Shown one piece after another: positions 11,612-24,100 of a DNA stretch of 64,000 nucleotides. Made by a program: the position numbers and the translations under genes. Below the pieces are notes generated by a model. It saw only the letters and a program-made list of their open reading frames with translations, had not been told where the DNA came from and made no database searches. Every line of letters begins with the position of its first letter. Position 1 is the stretch's first letter. The DNA is from Amoebophrya sp. A120 (lineage: Eukaryota; Sar; Dinophyceae; Syndiniales; Amoebophryaceae): positions 917,415 to 981,414 of the forward strand of contig CAJINV010000009.1 of assembly GCA_905178155.1 (NCBI GenBank), read 5' to 3'.

Positions 11612-13808
11612 ACTTTAGTCTGTAATTGTGTTCCTTATGCTAGCTTATGCAGCCGTCCAATCCACTTATTACGTGGTCTGTTTGAAGATGAGAAGATTCG
11701 GCGTGGTCACAGTATGTACTGATGTTCTCAATATCGACGCGGGTTTGAACGTCCGGTGTTTTATGGTCTTTTCTTTCTCCCGCCGGTGCTGGTTGCGAAG
11801 CTTCTCGGGACTGCTACTGGAATTCTTCCACAACCAAAAACAAAAAGTTTGATTGTTGGAAAGAAGAAAGTACGACGTGTCGTTTCTTCCCCGTGGCACT
11901 TTTCAGAAGCTCTTATTTCTACCCACCAAGTACAATTGTATTTGCTTGTTCTCTCCTACTTCTTTTTCATCTCAAAACTACTACTGAAATTACCACGCTC
12001 TTAAATTGTGTTTTAGTTTTTTGCGTTTATTTTTTCGTTCTAAACTTGATGACGCCAGAAGTTCTTAGCAGCCGAATGCTTATCTTTGAAGCGTTGTTCT
12101 GTGTTCAGTAGAGCTGCGGCACGCTATTGCCTCAGTGTGTTTTTTCCGGACGTGTAGCTTCTATTGTTTGGTGTTTATTTCGCGCGAACGCTACTTCTAC
12201 TCCTGAGGCAATACTTTACAATAATACCTGCCAGTGCAGCACTTATCTACTTACCCCCGGCGACACTAGTGCGCAGCAGATCAAATGGCACGCTAGTGCG
12301 CTGGGGCAAAGAACCCTTGTCGTAGAACTACGACAAGCCGCTGCAAAACTGCAATTGACTTGGCGTTTGAGGCATATCCGTATCAGTATTGTGTTAAACA
12401 ACGATTATCATTAAATAGCGGTTTTAGGTTGTAACAACATGCGCTAAAAAAGGTGGCGCTGGAGTGGAAAATTCTTTATCTTTCAGTCTGCCACCTCTTT
12501 TCGAAAACAGTCTCGTCTAGCTACGCAAAAACTTTTATCCGCCACGTGTTTTGTCTTTAGTCAACCATGGAAGCTATAGCACCTGCCGTATCTAACCACG
12601 GCTGGTTGCGTTGTCGATGTGCGTTTGCCTGTGCGCACAATTAGCGTTTTGCGTTTGCTTTTCTCGGAGACGATCTACTTTGCCAATTAAAGTTCTAGCG
12701 TGGTTCAGTTTCTGCAGTACTGGTTTCAAGGAGTCCACTAGTTGATGGTGCCGGCAAATCTTTTCCAGTTTTATTTTACGCGCGCCACGTATTACAGAAA
12801 GCAGGTTGTAAAACAAAACTGGAGAGCCTGGAAAAGCGCAAGCAGAAAGAGACAACAAAGCAAAAAAAGTAATGTGGTAGGTGGACGTGAAAAACTTGTA
12901 AAAAAAGCAAGTTTTGGCGTCGATAAATGAAATAGTTGTGTCGTCTCTTTTGAAATTGTACACAGAAGATAGAAAAACAGCTACAGCACCAGAGATAATA
13001 AAGGAAGCTAAAGGTGGAACGTTCTAAAAACCTATAAATCGCTATTCCCTACTCACACAATGACCACAATGCTGAAAAAAAGCCTCGGACGCTTCAAGTA
13101 ATAAAATCCTTACGTTTATTTGCCGATGTTACGTGACGATCCTCTGCTTTTTGTCTGATTGGGGGGTAAGTGTAAATTATTCTTAGTTATGCTTTTTTCA
13201 TAATGCTCATACATTGATTTTCAGATCTGCTAGCACTACCACACACCGCGTATGCTCAAGGGTCTTGGTCTATTTTCATTTCTAGTGGCATCTATTGTAC
13301 TGATTTAGATTTCAACGAGTTTGCTTGCTGTTTTTACATGAAGGAGAGATCCGTTGCAGTTGCTAGTACTTGTGTGTGTCTGTGAGCTCAAAAGATCGTA
13401 GTGCGCGGATAAGCGTGATCGACATCACATGTCTGGGTCTGTCGTAGATCGAGAACTCAACGCGTTTTGTGGACATTTCTTCCTTGCTAGTGTATAGTTA
13501 CTTCAGTGCGGAACTCATGTTGTATGCTAGAACAGTGCATCCAAACCACGAAGCGTCTTGCTTGGCCGAGCTGAACACAGCTGTTAGCGCATATGAGAAT
13601 TGCGCTACGCAAGTACAAGTAGTGGATCATGCGTATGCAACTGAGAGCAGAGAGGCTCGGCTTGCCTTCGTTCATGCCAATGGAACCAAGAAGTAAGCGG
13701 TAGCACCAATCTTACTTGAAACGTGAAACATTTTCGGTTTCTTTACTTTCTGGTAGGTTTTTTTATCGCATCAATTTTACATTTTTTCTTTGCTCATCGC
13801 ACGAGCGC
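11612..13808. other. Intergenic region
   Basis: About 2.2 kb between the 3' end of the large acidic-protein gene and the start of the cold-shock-domain gene, both on the minus strand. It presumably contains the downstream gene's promoter. Only short open frames with no domain or splice support are present. No RNA gene was recognised. Confidence 0.5.
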
Positions 13809-16800
13809 TTATTCGGCGTTGCTGGTTTTCGACACTGGAGACTCCTCCGGGATTCCGACAGGGTTGTAGCTCTCCGTCGGTGGTTTCGACGTTTTTGTGG
13901 CGCTGCCATGATCCTCCGTCTTTTCATCTTCTCCACTGCCCGCAACTCCACTACCGGTCGTGTCATCCACCAGCTTGCCACTGCCGGCTCCTGCTGCGTC
14001 GGAATCCGTCTTGCCGATTTTTTCCGCCCTGTCGGTGTTGTGGACATCCGAATGCGGTACTGCCAGGTCGTCGTCGTCACCGGCCAATGCGGACTTCGGC
14101 CTCCTGCCGCCTTTATTCACCGCCACCTCGTCGTCATTCACGAGGATATCACCCAGTTTAACCTGCTGCTCTGCGCGCTCGGCCTGGGACAGAATTTTCT
14201 TGTTCGCAGCGGGGATGACTTTGTCCGAGCGGATGCGGTAGAGCGTTCCCGCGTCTGCAGACGACGTCGCTGCTCCGATTTTGTCCTCGCTTTGTGCAAA
14301 AAAGTCGCCTTTGCCCTTCTTGCTCGGTCGCTTCACGACCCATTGCCGCCCCTCCCAGACGTCGTCGTTCACGTCCACGAGCTCCATGGGTACGTTTGCG
14401 CATCCACAGGCGGCGTCGGAGGGTAGTTTGGTGAAGACAATCAGGTCGCCGGGGCGGAATTCTGGTGCAGTTCATGATTTGGGGAAATAAAACAAAACAA
14501 CACCAAAATACCGTAATTACCTACTTACTTTCGTATAGTCACTGCAGTTGCCATTGAGAAAAAAAGTCATCAACTAATAGTACGGTCTCCCTCCGGCCCG
14601 ATCCATTTGCTCGCCTCCGGTTTCTTCGGGAGTGCGCGCAAGGTGATTACTGAGTGCGGTCCAAGTTTCAAATCCGTCAGGGTTTCCCCCAGATCTTGTA
14701 TCCTGTCCTCGTCGAACGAGAAGTCTTCCATATTCGCCAGAATCCGCTCCTGCTTCTCCCCGGACGACAGCGCGCTGATGCTCGCGCCCGTGCGCTTGTT
14801 GTCGAGTTGCTGCTTCTCTAGCTTCACCTGGTCCTGCTGCTTTTTGTTCAACCCGGCCAGGTCTTGCCAGTCCTTCACGATGTCTTCCTCGCTCAAGTAT
14901 GACAGTGCACAACTCCCCCTCCCCCTCGTTTGTACAGCATGAACGGCAATACAAGCATCAGCAAGAGTGCCGGTTTTGCATGAGAAATTTGCGCTGGAGT
15001 GTAGGGCTATTTGGGCTGCCAGAACTTGTCATGCAAACACTGCCAAGAGCAGGCAAAGGGTGGACTGGGTATTTTGCATGACAAATGAGGGGAGGGGGAG
15101 TTGTGCACTGTCATATCAAAGCCTTCTCGTCCACGATCTCCTCATCGTTCATGTCGTCTTCCTTTCCCTCGGACACGACCGGCTCCTGTATGAAATGTAA
15201 AAATGTCTGGGTCTGGAAGATTCTGAGATTTGTCATGCATGTTTTGCATTGGCCATGATGTCTGTGATGCATGCCCTAGCATCACAGATTTTTTGAGGGT
15301 TTCGCGATGCCTATTCCGCATGACAAATGCCCTCTCCGCGTAGCAAAAATTGCATTCCCTTTGCTGCTCATGCAATACAGATTTTTTTGGAATCCAAATT
15401 CAGCATCACAAGTTGCATTCTTCCAGACCCAGACATTTTTACTTTTGATATCCTGCTTGTACAGCCTGAACCGGTACCTGCCGGAGGTGAACTGCTTCTT
15501 CAGGAAGGGGTTGCGGTACAAAAACTCCTGGATGGCGTATTTGGTGAGGTCCTTCATCTTCGTTTTCTCGAAGGCGTTCATGCTGAAGGTGGTTTCCAGC
15601 GGCGCGTCACTCGTCGTAAAGTCGCCCACCACTTCCACCGTGATCGGGATCGGGCAATCCATCTGGTCGATGTCGTCGGGCAGGGGCTTTCCGCCCTTCG
15701 CTTCCTTTGTGACCTCTTCCCCCGTGAGATAAGGGTTTTTCGCCATGATTCGATCCCGTTTCCGGATGGTGTTGACCTTCACGAAGTCGTAGAATTCCCG
15801 GAACTCGGATTTCGTCATCAGCGGCCTTTGCCTGCAAACAAATTTGCTCCACTCCATGTCCGTGTGTTTGACCAGAAACGCGCCCATCTGGTACAGGTAA
15901 CTGTTTTGCGACACGATTTTGCCCGGTTGGTCTGTCTGCAGTAGAGACAGGACGTTCTTCACGAGCGGCGCGGGTTGGTAGCGGAAATCGACTTTGGGCG
16001 CCACGGCCACCACACCACCGTTTGTTCCCGCAGCGTCGCCGTAACCCATATCCCGTAAATTCGCGTAGCTCTTCATGACCTGCTGCTTGAAGATGTTGCC
16101 CCACCCCTTGTTCGCGTTTTCCTTGTCAAAGGCCTTCTTCGCTTTTTCCGGATCCATGGACGCTTCGATCGCTTTGAGGTCGTTCTTGATCACGAAGTAC
16201 TGCATCGTCAAGTCGTCTAGTGCCCGCTCCTGGCTGTACGTTTGCTTGTCGCGGCGGAGGCGGAAGTTCCAGACTTTGTCCAACTGCATGATTTCTGCGT
16301 CGGACACCGTTGTCGACACGCATTGGGGGATGCGGCGGAACGACACCGGCGGGAGGTACAGACACTGGTGCTTGAAATTCACACTGTCTTCGGCGTACTG
16401 GCCCTCTTTCGGATAATTGTCCGTGCAGAAGTCGCCCCACTTGTCGTACAGAGAGGTGAGCTTCTCCTTCGGGTCCCACTTCGCCAGCTTGTCGTGCGTA
16501 TCGCCGCGCTCCACGCCGGCGTCGGTCTCGTAGAATGCACGATGGTGCCGTGTCGCGATCTTGTTCCGCTTTTGCCGCTCTTCTAGGAACGAGGAAGGTG
16601 CGTTCTTCGCGAGGACCGCCGTTTGCAAAGCAGATGTGCGAGAAAACCACACTGAAGTATGTTGCGACTGCCGATTTTGTGGCTTGGGTTCCGACAACTC
16701 GAAGAGTACGTCATCCAAATCTGTGTCACTCTCGTCATTGGCGTCGTGAAGAAAGGAATCGACGTCGGTTGCTACTTCACCGGACGTTGATGACGGTTGC

Positions 16801-19800
16801 TGTTGCTGACCACGAGAGAGGTCCTCATTCTCCTGCATCAAGCCTCCAGCGAAGCCAAAAACCAGACCTGCTTTAGCACTTTTTCTTTGACCAGTCGCGC
16901 CTTCCAAATGAAGATCCGCGGGATCAAGCTGCAACAGCGATTCATGATCTAGATCTTCCGGATCATCGATTTCCAGAAATGAGTTTGAAGAGGAAGATGC
17001 AGTTGAAGAGCGAAAAATGCTTGCTCTGTCGCTGTCTTCCAAATCCGCGGACTCGTCCCCGTCGTCGTCCCCCTCACTCCAACGCTCGGCCGCACTTTCG
17101 TATCCGTACGCTGAGGGCGTTCTTTTATAGCGGTGTCGCTTCATTCTACTTCGACTTGCTCTTGCATCTGCATGTTGGCGATCCTGTTCGCCAGGTCGTC
17201 CAGGCGCGACACCATTATCTTTCTCCATCAACATCAAGCGCTTCCCGGATTTTTCGTTCGCATATCCAGGAAAAAACACCCATCCCCATCCATTTTTTGC
17301 ATGACAAATAGTGGATTTTATACATGTTTTGCATGACAAATTGGATGGGCATGGGTGTTTTTTCCTGGATATCGCAGCGAGAATTCCGCCAAACAGGTCG
17401 GCTGCCGAGTCCGCGATGTAGTTCGGCGCGTCCACATATCAAGTGCAAAAATGTCTGGGTCTGGAAGATTGCTAGGTTTGTCATGCATAATTTGCATAAC
17501 CCATGAAGCCTGAAATGCATTAACTAGCATCACAGATTTTCAAACGGCATTCTGATGCGTATTCCGCATGAGAAACGCCCACTCCGCGTAGCACAAAGTG
17601 AACTCCTCTTGCTGGTCATGCAATACAGATTTTTTTTCACCTTCCAAAGACAGCATCACAAGTTGCAACCTTCCAGACCCAGACATTTTTGCATTTGATA
17701 CCACAACCGCTCTCCCGAGGAGCACGTCCCGCAGGTCTGCAAACTCCTTGTTCTCATCGTTGTAAAACGCATCCTCGTGGTCGTCGTTCTCACTCGTCAC
17801 ACTGCCGCGAATAAGTTCCATGTCCACGTCGTCGCCCAGTCCCAACGATCGCAAAATCTGCTCGTCCTCGTCGATTTTTTCGGTCTCCTGCGCTGCGTAT
17901 CTTTGCACAACCTGCTGCTGGAGGAAAGACGACGTGTCAACCAGGTCGTCCTGGGCAATGTCTATATCCAGCTCCGGCACCTCCACATCGGATGCTGTCG
18001 TAGACGAAGTGGAATGATCCGATGATGCACTACTAGTAGTTCGGCCACCCCCCTCTGCTTCCATCTCGCGCTCGATTTGCAACTTGTCTTCTTCGCCCGG
18101 GTTCATCCAGACCGAGTTCAGAATCTCTTCGTCGGAAAGCGGGGCGTCGGGATGATCTTGTGCCTTGCTATTCGCTTTCGCTTGCGGTTGCTGCTTCTCG
18201 ACGTGCGTGCCAACTCGTGCGCCAGCTACTTCAGCTTCTTCGTAGCCTCTGGATTTTCCCAATTTTTGTGTTGACACTGTTAGTGGTTTGTTCGCCGTCC
18301 CGCTGTTCGGAAAGTTCCACGACATATGTGAAGATGCGGTTGGTTCTTGTGACTCTTCAGCTAACGCGACCGGCGGCGTAGACGACTCCGCAAGAATTTT
18401 TCCACCGCCGCCAGTGCTGCTGCTGGTGCTGCTGCCACCTCCAGCACCTGATATCGCCTGAAGCAGTTTTCCGCCGACTTCGCGAATCGCGTCTTCCTCA
18501 GTCCCGTCCCCGACCGCCGTCCCGTCGTCGCTTTCTCGCTCTCTCCGTTCCAACGTGCTGGACTTCTTGGTAGTAACTGGCAGCGGCGGCGGCTCCTGAT
18601 CGACCTCGGGCTTTCCCGTGTCCTCACCCGTGTTCTTCGCTTCCCGCACAAACTCCTCCTCCTCGTTACTGGTCGGGGGATTGGGACTATCTTCGAGCAA
18701 ATGCCCCAAAGTCGTTCCCTGCCGATGGTCCCAGTACATGGACACCTCCTCCCGAATCCGCTTGTTCCGCTCCACACAGGAGAACTCACTCATCGCCAAC
18801 GACACCACATCGGACGCGTCTTTCGCGTACTTGCTTTTGTAGCCCTGCAACAGCACCTTCAGCCGCGCCGTCCGGGCCCGGAGATACTCCGCCATCTCCT
18901 TGAACTTTGGCGCCTTGTCCTCGATGGCGAGCACGTGTTTTTTCTGCTGTTGGAGCAAGTGCGGAAACATCGTCGTCACGTCCCGGGCTAAGTCCTTGAG
19001 CGTGTAGTCTCGCCGGTCGTTCAGCGGCCGCGTGTTCATCACCCCCCGCAGAGGACCCATCCTCACCTCGTTCAGGCTCGAGGGGGTATCCGCAGCCGGC
19101 ATGTCCTCTACATTTTGGATCAGCGGCCGGAGAACGGCTTTGGGGAGGTACCTGACGCCCCTCGGCGTGCTCATCTTCAGCCACCCTGGGTTGTCCGGAT
19201 CCATCTCCCCCCACACCACGTCGCCGGACAACCGATGCACGTCCGGCATGTCGACTTCCAGAGCCGGGGAGATCTTCTTCGCCGTGTAAAAGGGCACTCC
19301 CTCGAGGAACTCTGACTCCAGGTCCTCCGGCCGGACGCCGCTCTGGAGCGACACGATGTAGGTTTTCTCTCCGTTGGCGTCTGACGATGATCTCCTTCCC
19401 TCATGCTCATCCTCGTCGTGGTCGAAGCTGTGGGCACTGGATGTACTGATCACGTTTTTCGGGCGGAAAAAGTGCCAGTCGGAAATGCGCCGATGCGTTT
19501 CCTTGCCCGTCTTCTTGTCCACCGTGATGATGATCGCCCGGTGATTCACGTCTGACCGCATGAACCCGCGGCCATCAAGGAGTAAGAACTTACCGTAGGA
19601 GTCTTTGGCCGTCGATTCATCGTCTTTCTCAAGCTCCTTCTGCACCTTCTGGGCGTCGCTTGGATCCGCCTTGGAAAAGTCCGCGGACTTCTGCAGCTGG
19701 TACACCCCGTCGCCTCGGTTCTGCAGATCCAAACTGCCCAGCAGGTCGAGTTTCTGCAAGACTTTTCCGATTTGCGCCTTTGAGCGAAGTGTCTTCACCA

Positions 19801-20971
19801 GTCCGGCAGACAGCGTGGCCTGCTTCTTTCGTTTCTCCTGGTCGATCTCTGGTGTATTTTCTTTATTTTCCTGCTCCTGTTCCCCTTCGCTATTTTCGCC
19901 CGTTCTTTCCACGCTGGTCTCATCGAACGTGACGAAGTCCATTTTTCCGGTCAGCGCCTCAATGATACGGTCACATTCGTCCCCGGTCAACAAATTCGGG
20001 CTAGCGCTGCTCGACGAGGCACTGTCTGGCTTTTTGATGGAGATCACGCCCCGATCCTCAACCACATCCAGGGCGTTGGTGGTTTCTGTATCGGTCCCGC
20101 TAACGACGTCGGTGAGCGACACTTTCTCGAGCTTGTGCTTCACTTGCTCCAGCAAGTCCTTCTGCCCCCCCTTCGAGCTGAAGGCGATCGCGACGAACCG
20201 CGGCCCGTTCATGTCCTCGCGAAAGGCGCGCAGCTCCCGGTTGGCGCTGTCCTGAGCTTCCTGCACTAACTCGTCACTGTCGGGAAAGTACACGTCGCGC
20301 GGCTCCACCTCGATTCCGGATGTGGCGACGGACTGGAAATTGAACTTCGGCAACTTCACCAAATTCGACTTCACCAGCTGAATCACGTCTTCCAAACTGC
20401 CCTCGGATTGTTCGTTTTTCGTGCCGCTCTCTTCTACTGTTCCGCTGTCGCCAAGCCTGGTTTTCTCGTCATTGGTCTTTGCTTCGGTCGGCGGCTTCAG
20501 CAAAGCCACAGAGTACTTGCCCTGGTTCTTGTTGGACGGAACCACCTTCACGATACCGATTTTATCGTTTACGCTCTCCGCCCCTGCTTGCGTGTATCCC
20601 ACCACCCTTACTCGGTCGCCCGGTTGCAAATTGCTACTGCCCTCACCCGATTCGTCCGGCGGGGGCGCTACTGGCGCAGACCGAAACCATTTCGTCGTGT
20701 GCTCTGCCTGCTTACTTTTCCCGAAGTGCGGAACCTTGTACGGGACGAAAACCGAGGAGGGTAAGGTCGCCTGGAAGCTCGGTTCCGCATGCTCAGCAAT
20801 GATTTCTCGGAAGTCCGAGGGATTCCGAAACAACCCGACACGAAATTTTGTGGCCGCTGCATCAAATTTTTCGCCTTCCTGCTCCACGTTCAGTACGTGG
20901 AGCTGGGGGGCGACGAGATCCGGAAACACCGACCGCAACCCTAGTTCGCTGGCTTGCAACCTGGAAAACAT
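13809..20971 (-). CDS. Large acidic low-complexity protein (~2055 aa) interrupted by four introners
   Basis: Function unknown. Coding segments: 20971-17701, 17431-17372, 17257-15451, 15183-15116, 14892-14584, 14461-13809. They sum to 6168 nt, exactly 2056 codons. The last gap is an ordinary intron (donor GACC/GTACTA, acceptor CACCAG); the other four are introners. ATG at 20971 is preceded by ACAA. An acceptor-like TTTTCCAG overlaps the start, so a 5' exon is possible. The protein is rich in Asp/Glu/Ser and has a helical central region (about residues 680-770) and a conserved-looking block in its second half (LYDKWGDFCTDNYPKEGQ, VWNFRLRRDKQTYSQERAL). Near the C-terminal third, a TFSMNAFEKTKMKDLTKYAI...LKLGPHSVITLRAL pattern could be a diverged ubiquitin-like fold; this is weak. 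No signal peptide is seen. The TGA at about 14568 lies inside the predicted last intron. Confidence 0.62.
14898..15115. mobile_element. Introner element 2 (218 bp)
   Basis: Terminal inverted repeats are long and nearly perfect: TATGACAGTGCACAACTCCC at the left and its complement ending GTGCACTGTCATA at the right. The flanking duplication is imperfect, TCAAG at 14893-14897 and TCAAA at 15116-15120. Inner motifs are CTTGTCATGCAAA and TTTGCATGACAAATG in inverted orientation. Retained length with one duplication is 223 nt, not a multiple of three. Excision restores the frame (EKAL then SEED). Confidence 0.82.
15189..15450. mobile_element. Introner element 3 (262 bp, 'GTCTGGGTCTGG' subfamily)
   Basis: The left end reads TATGAAATGTAAAAATGTC followed by TGGGTCTGGAAGATT; the right end is its inverted copy, ending CATTTTTACTTTTGATA. 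The duplication TCCTG is at 15184-15188 and 15451-15455. Highly similar along its whole length to elements at 17437 and 21295, and in the same orientation. Excision joins FRLYKQ to EPVVSE in frame. Confidence 0.9.
17263..17371. mobile_element. Introner element 4 (109 bp)
   Basis: Almost entirely a hairpin: left end TATCCAGGAAAAAACACCC, right end its complement closing at TTTCCTGGATA. The duplication TCGCA is at 17258-17262 and 17372-17376. Contains two copies of GCATGACAAAT. Retained length is 114 nt (38 codons) and it is open in the sense frame, so intron retention would add residues rather than truncate. Same length and related sequence as the element at 56493. Confidence 0.9.
17437..17700. 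mobile_element. Introner element 5 (264 bp, 'GTCTGGGTCTGG' subfamily)
   Basis: Left end TATCAAGTGCAAAAATGTC, right end ACATTTTTGCATTTGATA. The duplication CCACA is at 17432-17436 and 17701-17705. Retained length is 269 nt and would shift the frame; excision joins LLGRAVV to DAPNYIAD. No AG is present at the sense 3' boundary, so splicing cannot follow the GT-AG rule here. Confidence 0.9.
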
Positions 20972-21154
20972 TTGTAGTCGTAAAGGAGGACGTGGGTGCT
21001 ACTCTTCTAAACCGTGAAAATTTTGTTGGAAGACAGGCCTGCAAGATATCATTCCAACTCACTTTTCGATGAAAATGAAGAACAGTTATTAATTTTGTTC
21101 TCATTATAGAAGCAACGGCAAACATGCCAATACAAATTCATGCAAGCATAACTT

Positions 21155-24100
21155 TTAGTACGCGCTCGACCCGCCTTCTATCGCTTTTTCGCCGGAGGTC
21201 TTCAATGCGATTGCCAATAACTCGTCCAGTTTCTTCTGGTGCATGGCTGCGCGCGCCTGGCCCTTGATTTCACTTTTCGCGCTCATTCCAGACTTATCAA
21301 ATGTAAAAATGTCTGGGTCTGCGTCTGGAAGAATGCAAGATTTGTCATGCATATTTCTCATGACCCATGATGCCTGTAATGCATGCCCTAGCATCACAGG
21401 TTTTTTGAGGGATTCTCGATGCCCATTCCGCATGACAAATGCCCTCTCCGCGTAGCAAAAATTAGACTCTGTTTGCTGCTCATGCAACACAAGTTTTTTA
21501 GTCATCGAAATGCAGCATCACAAGTTGCATTCTTCCAGACCCAGACATCTTTACATTTGATAAGACTGCACCCGGTACATATCGCGTTGGTACGACCCGC
21601 CAGGTGGAACTGTATGAAGTGCAAAATAAGTATCGCACTCGTATAAATGCATGACAAATTCCCTTAGCACGACACATAAAATTTGTAATGCGGATTTATC
21701 TTGAGAAAAAAATTTGTAATGCGTGATTGCAATTACTACGAGTACGATACTTTTGCACAGGATAAACTGCCATGCGCAGCAATATGCGGGTGCTTTTGGG
21801 CTGTTTCGTTGCTTTGTCAATCGCGATACCGAACTGCTTTAAGGCGTCGGCCTCCTTGGGAGAAAAAGTTCTGGGCTGCTCATCTGGTGTACTCTGTTTC
21901 TTCGCTGGCTCACCTTCTTCTTCCGCTTTGCCCTCGCTCTCTGCCTGAATTGCTTCTTTCCGAAGCTGCAACGACGAAGCAGCTCCTTCCGCAGCTGTTC
22001 CTTCCGCGGCCTTTTCGTCCTGATCCGTCACCGCCCCCACGTACGGACTGGGACTCAGAGCCACGCTACACTTCGTCTGAAACCGTTCCTGCACGTCCGC
22101 AATCTGAAAGTTGCACTGGCCCGTGCCGCCCGAGGCCATCGAGACCTGCTTTCCCGTGAGCGCTTCTTTCTGGATGCTCTCGTAGCCGTGCCTCTCTTCT
22201 TCGGAAAACGCAGAAAGCAGCTCCGATGGCGGGACCGCACGTATCACGACACTCGACGAATCGGATAAATGCGCGTCCAGCGAATTTTCGTAGCTGCTGT
22301 CGGGGGTCGGCACGTACTCGATTTCGCTACTTGGCCCCTCGGCCTCCGTCACGACTTGGATTTGCGCGTCGAGCTTTGTCGCAGCGTATTTCAGGTCAGC
22401 GTTGTCGAATTCCTTCCCGATCGCGTCGCGAACCTTGGGCGTGAGAAAATAGGTCTTGTCTGCGTAGACCTGCGCTCGCTGCCCTTTACCGTTCACGCCA
22501 GGCACTACTTCCACCCGGACATTCGCTTTTTCCGCCTCCGGAAACGTACTGATGACGTTCTCGGCACGCGTCCTCACTTCGTCACCCGTTGCTGGCGGCG
22601 CACTCGGGACATGTGCCTCCTCCTCGAGATGCTTTTTCGGGCCCCGGTCCTCCTTGCCTTTCTCTTTAGTAATGTCGCTGTCATCTTCAGCCTCAGCGTT
22701 ACCGCTTTTTGTTTCTTCAGCATCTGGCACCGAGTCTTTATTTTTGTCCGCTGTAGCTGACTCATCGTTGCTTGCGTGACTGTCGTCTCCAGGGGCTGCA
22801 GAATTTTCGTCCTTTTTTTCGTCCCCCCCTTCTTTGCCGTTTTCTTCTTTCTTGCTTGCATCATCCTCCTGCGCTGCGGCTTCGCTCTCCTTAGAAGTCG
22901 TGTCCTCGTCCGCCTTTTTGTCTTCTTCCTTCGAGGATTCATCGCCTTTTTCGGAGGTCTCTTCCGGTTCTTTCGTTTCCTCAGCTTTTTCCGCTTTATT
23001 TTGCCCACCTTCTTCTGCATTATCACCCCCCGCTTCTTTCTTCTCTTTGTCAGCACCGCCCTCATCGGCACCACCTCCCCCCTCCTGCGCTCCGAGCTGC
23101 AAAGCCGCGCTCGCACTTTTGGCCTTTCCACCGCCCCCACCTCCTCCCGCGAGCGCGACGGAAAAAAGAACCTTCTTCCCTTTGTACTTCCGCAGAGGCA
23201 CGACCGCGGGAAGGTACACCACCATGTGAGGCACGGCCCCGTTCTGCTGGTTCTTTTTCGAGTGGCCGACAATGTCCTCGTGGTCGGCGAGCACCCACCG
23301 CTTCTGGGCGTCCATCCGGCCTTTTACCGTGTCGCCCCAGCGTGCGAGCTTGTGCGCCTGCTCGGCCACGCCCGGCGTCAGGTTCAGCAATATGTGGGGT
23401 TCGACCTGCAAAGCGGAGGTGGAGGAGGCTCCAGACCCCGTCATTTTGTACCGCGGGTCCTCCGAATTCACCAAATCGACGTAATAGGGCTGCTCCCCGT
23501 CGATCTTCAACTTCCGGTACCGCTGGAACGCGTCTTCGCCGGCCTGAATCCCGAATTTGAAGTAGGGCGCGACCGCGTTTTTGGCGGCCTCGTAGTTCTG
23601 ACTGGAACAGCGATACTTGATCGGGAAAAAATCCGCCGGCCTCAAAGGATTTTTCAAATCCCCGTCGGTTTTCACCCGTGTCATGCGCAACCGGAGCGGA
23701 GAATTGTCGTTCAGGTGGTATTCGAGAGAGGCCTTTTTGATGTCCCGGTCGGCGGAGAGCCGGCAGGTGACGATGGCGTTGTTCCGTTTGTCGACGGAGA
23801 GGGCTTTCCTTTTCCGCCTGGCGTCCTTGTCTTTCACGTAGTTGACGATGATGCCGTTGTTCGCCTTTGTTTTGTCCTCCTCGTCGTACCTGGTTGTGGT
23901 TTTCGGACAGATCAGCGGCCGGTTACTCAACAACGGCTCCTTCACGTAAACCGCCATGGCGTTGGTCACCTCGGTTGGAATGTCGTCGAAGCCCAGCGCT
24001 TTCAACAGCTTCGTCGGGCTCTTCTTTGCGCCCCCATTCCCCTCGCTGGCCTCCTTCGCGGCAGCCGTTGTCGCTTCACTGTTGATCGCGTAGAACCCGG

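Noticed and set aside
13469-13696. 75-codon plus-strand frame
   Set aside because: Short, with no domain, no splice context and opposite to the strand of all other genes.
14530-14580. Separate small gene starting at MATAVTIRK before a GTAAGT donor
   Set aside because: Its phase does not fit the next exon, whereas a donor at 14584 joins the large acidic-protein gene to that exon in frame with an exact codon count.
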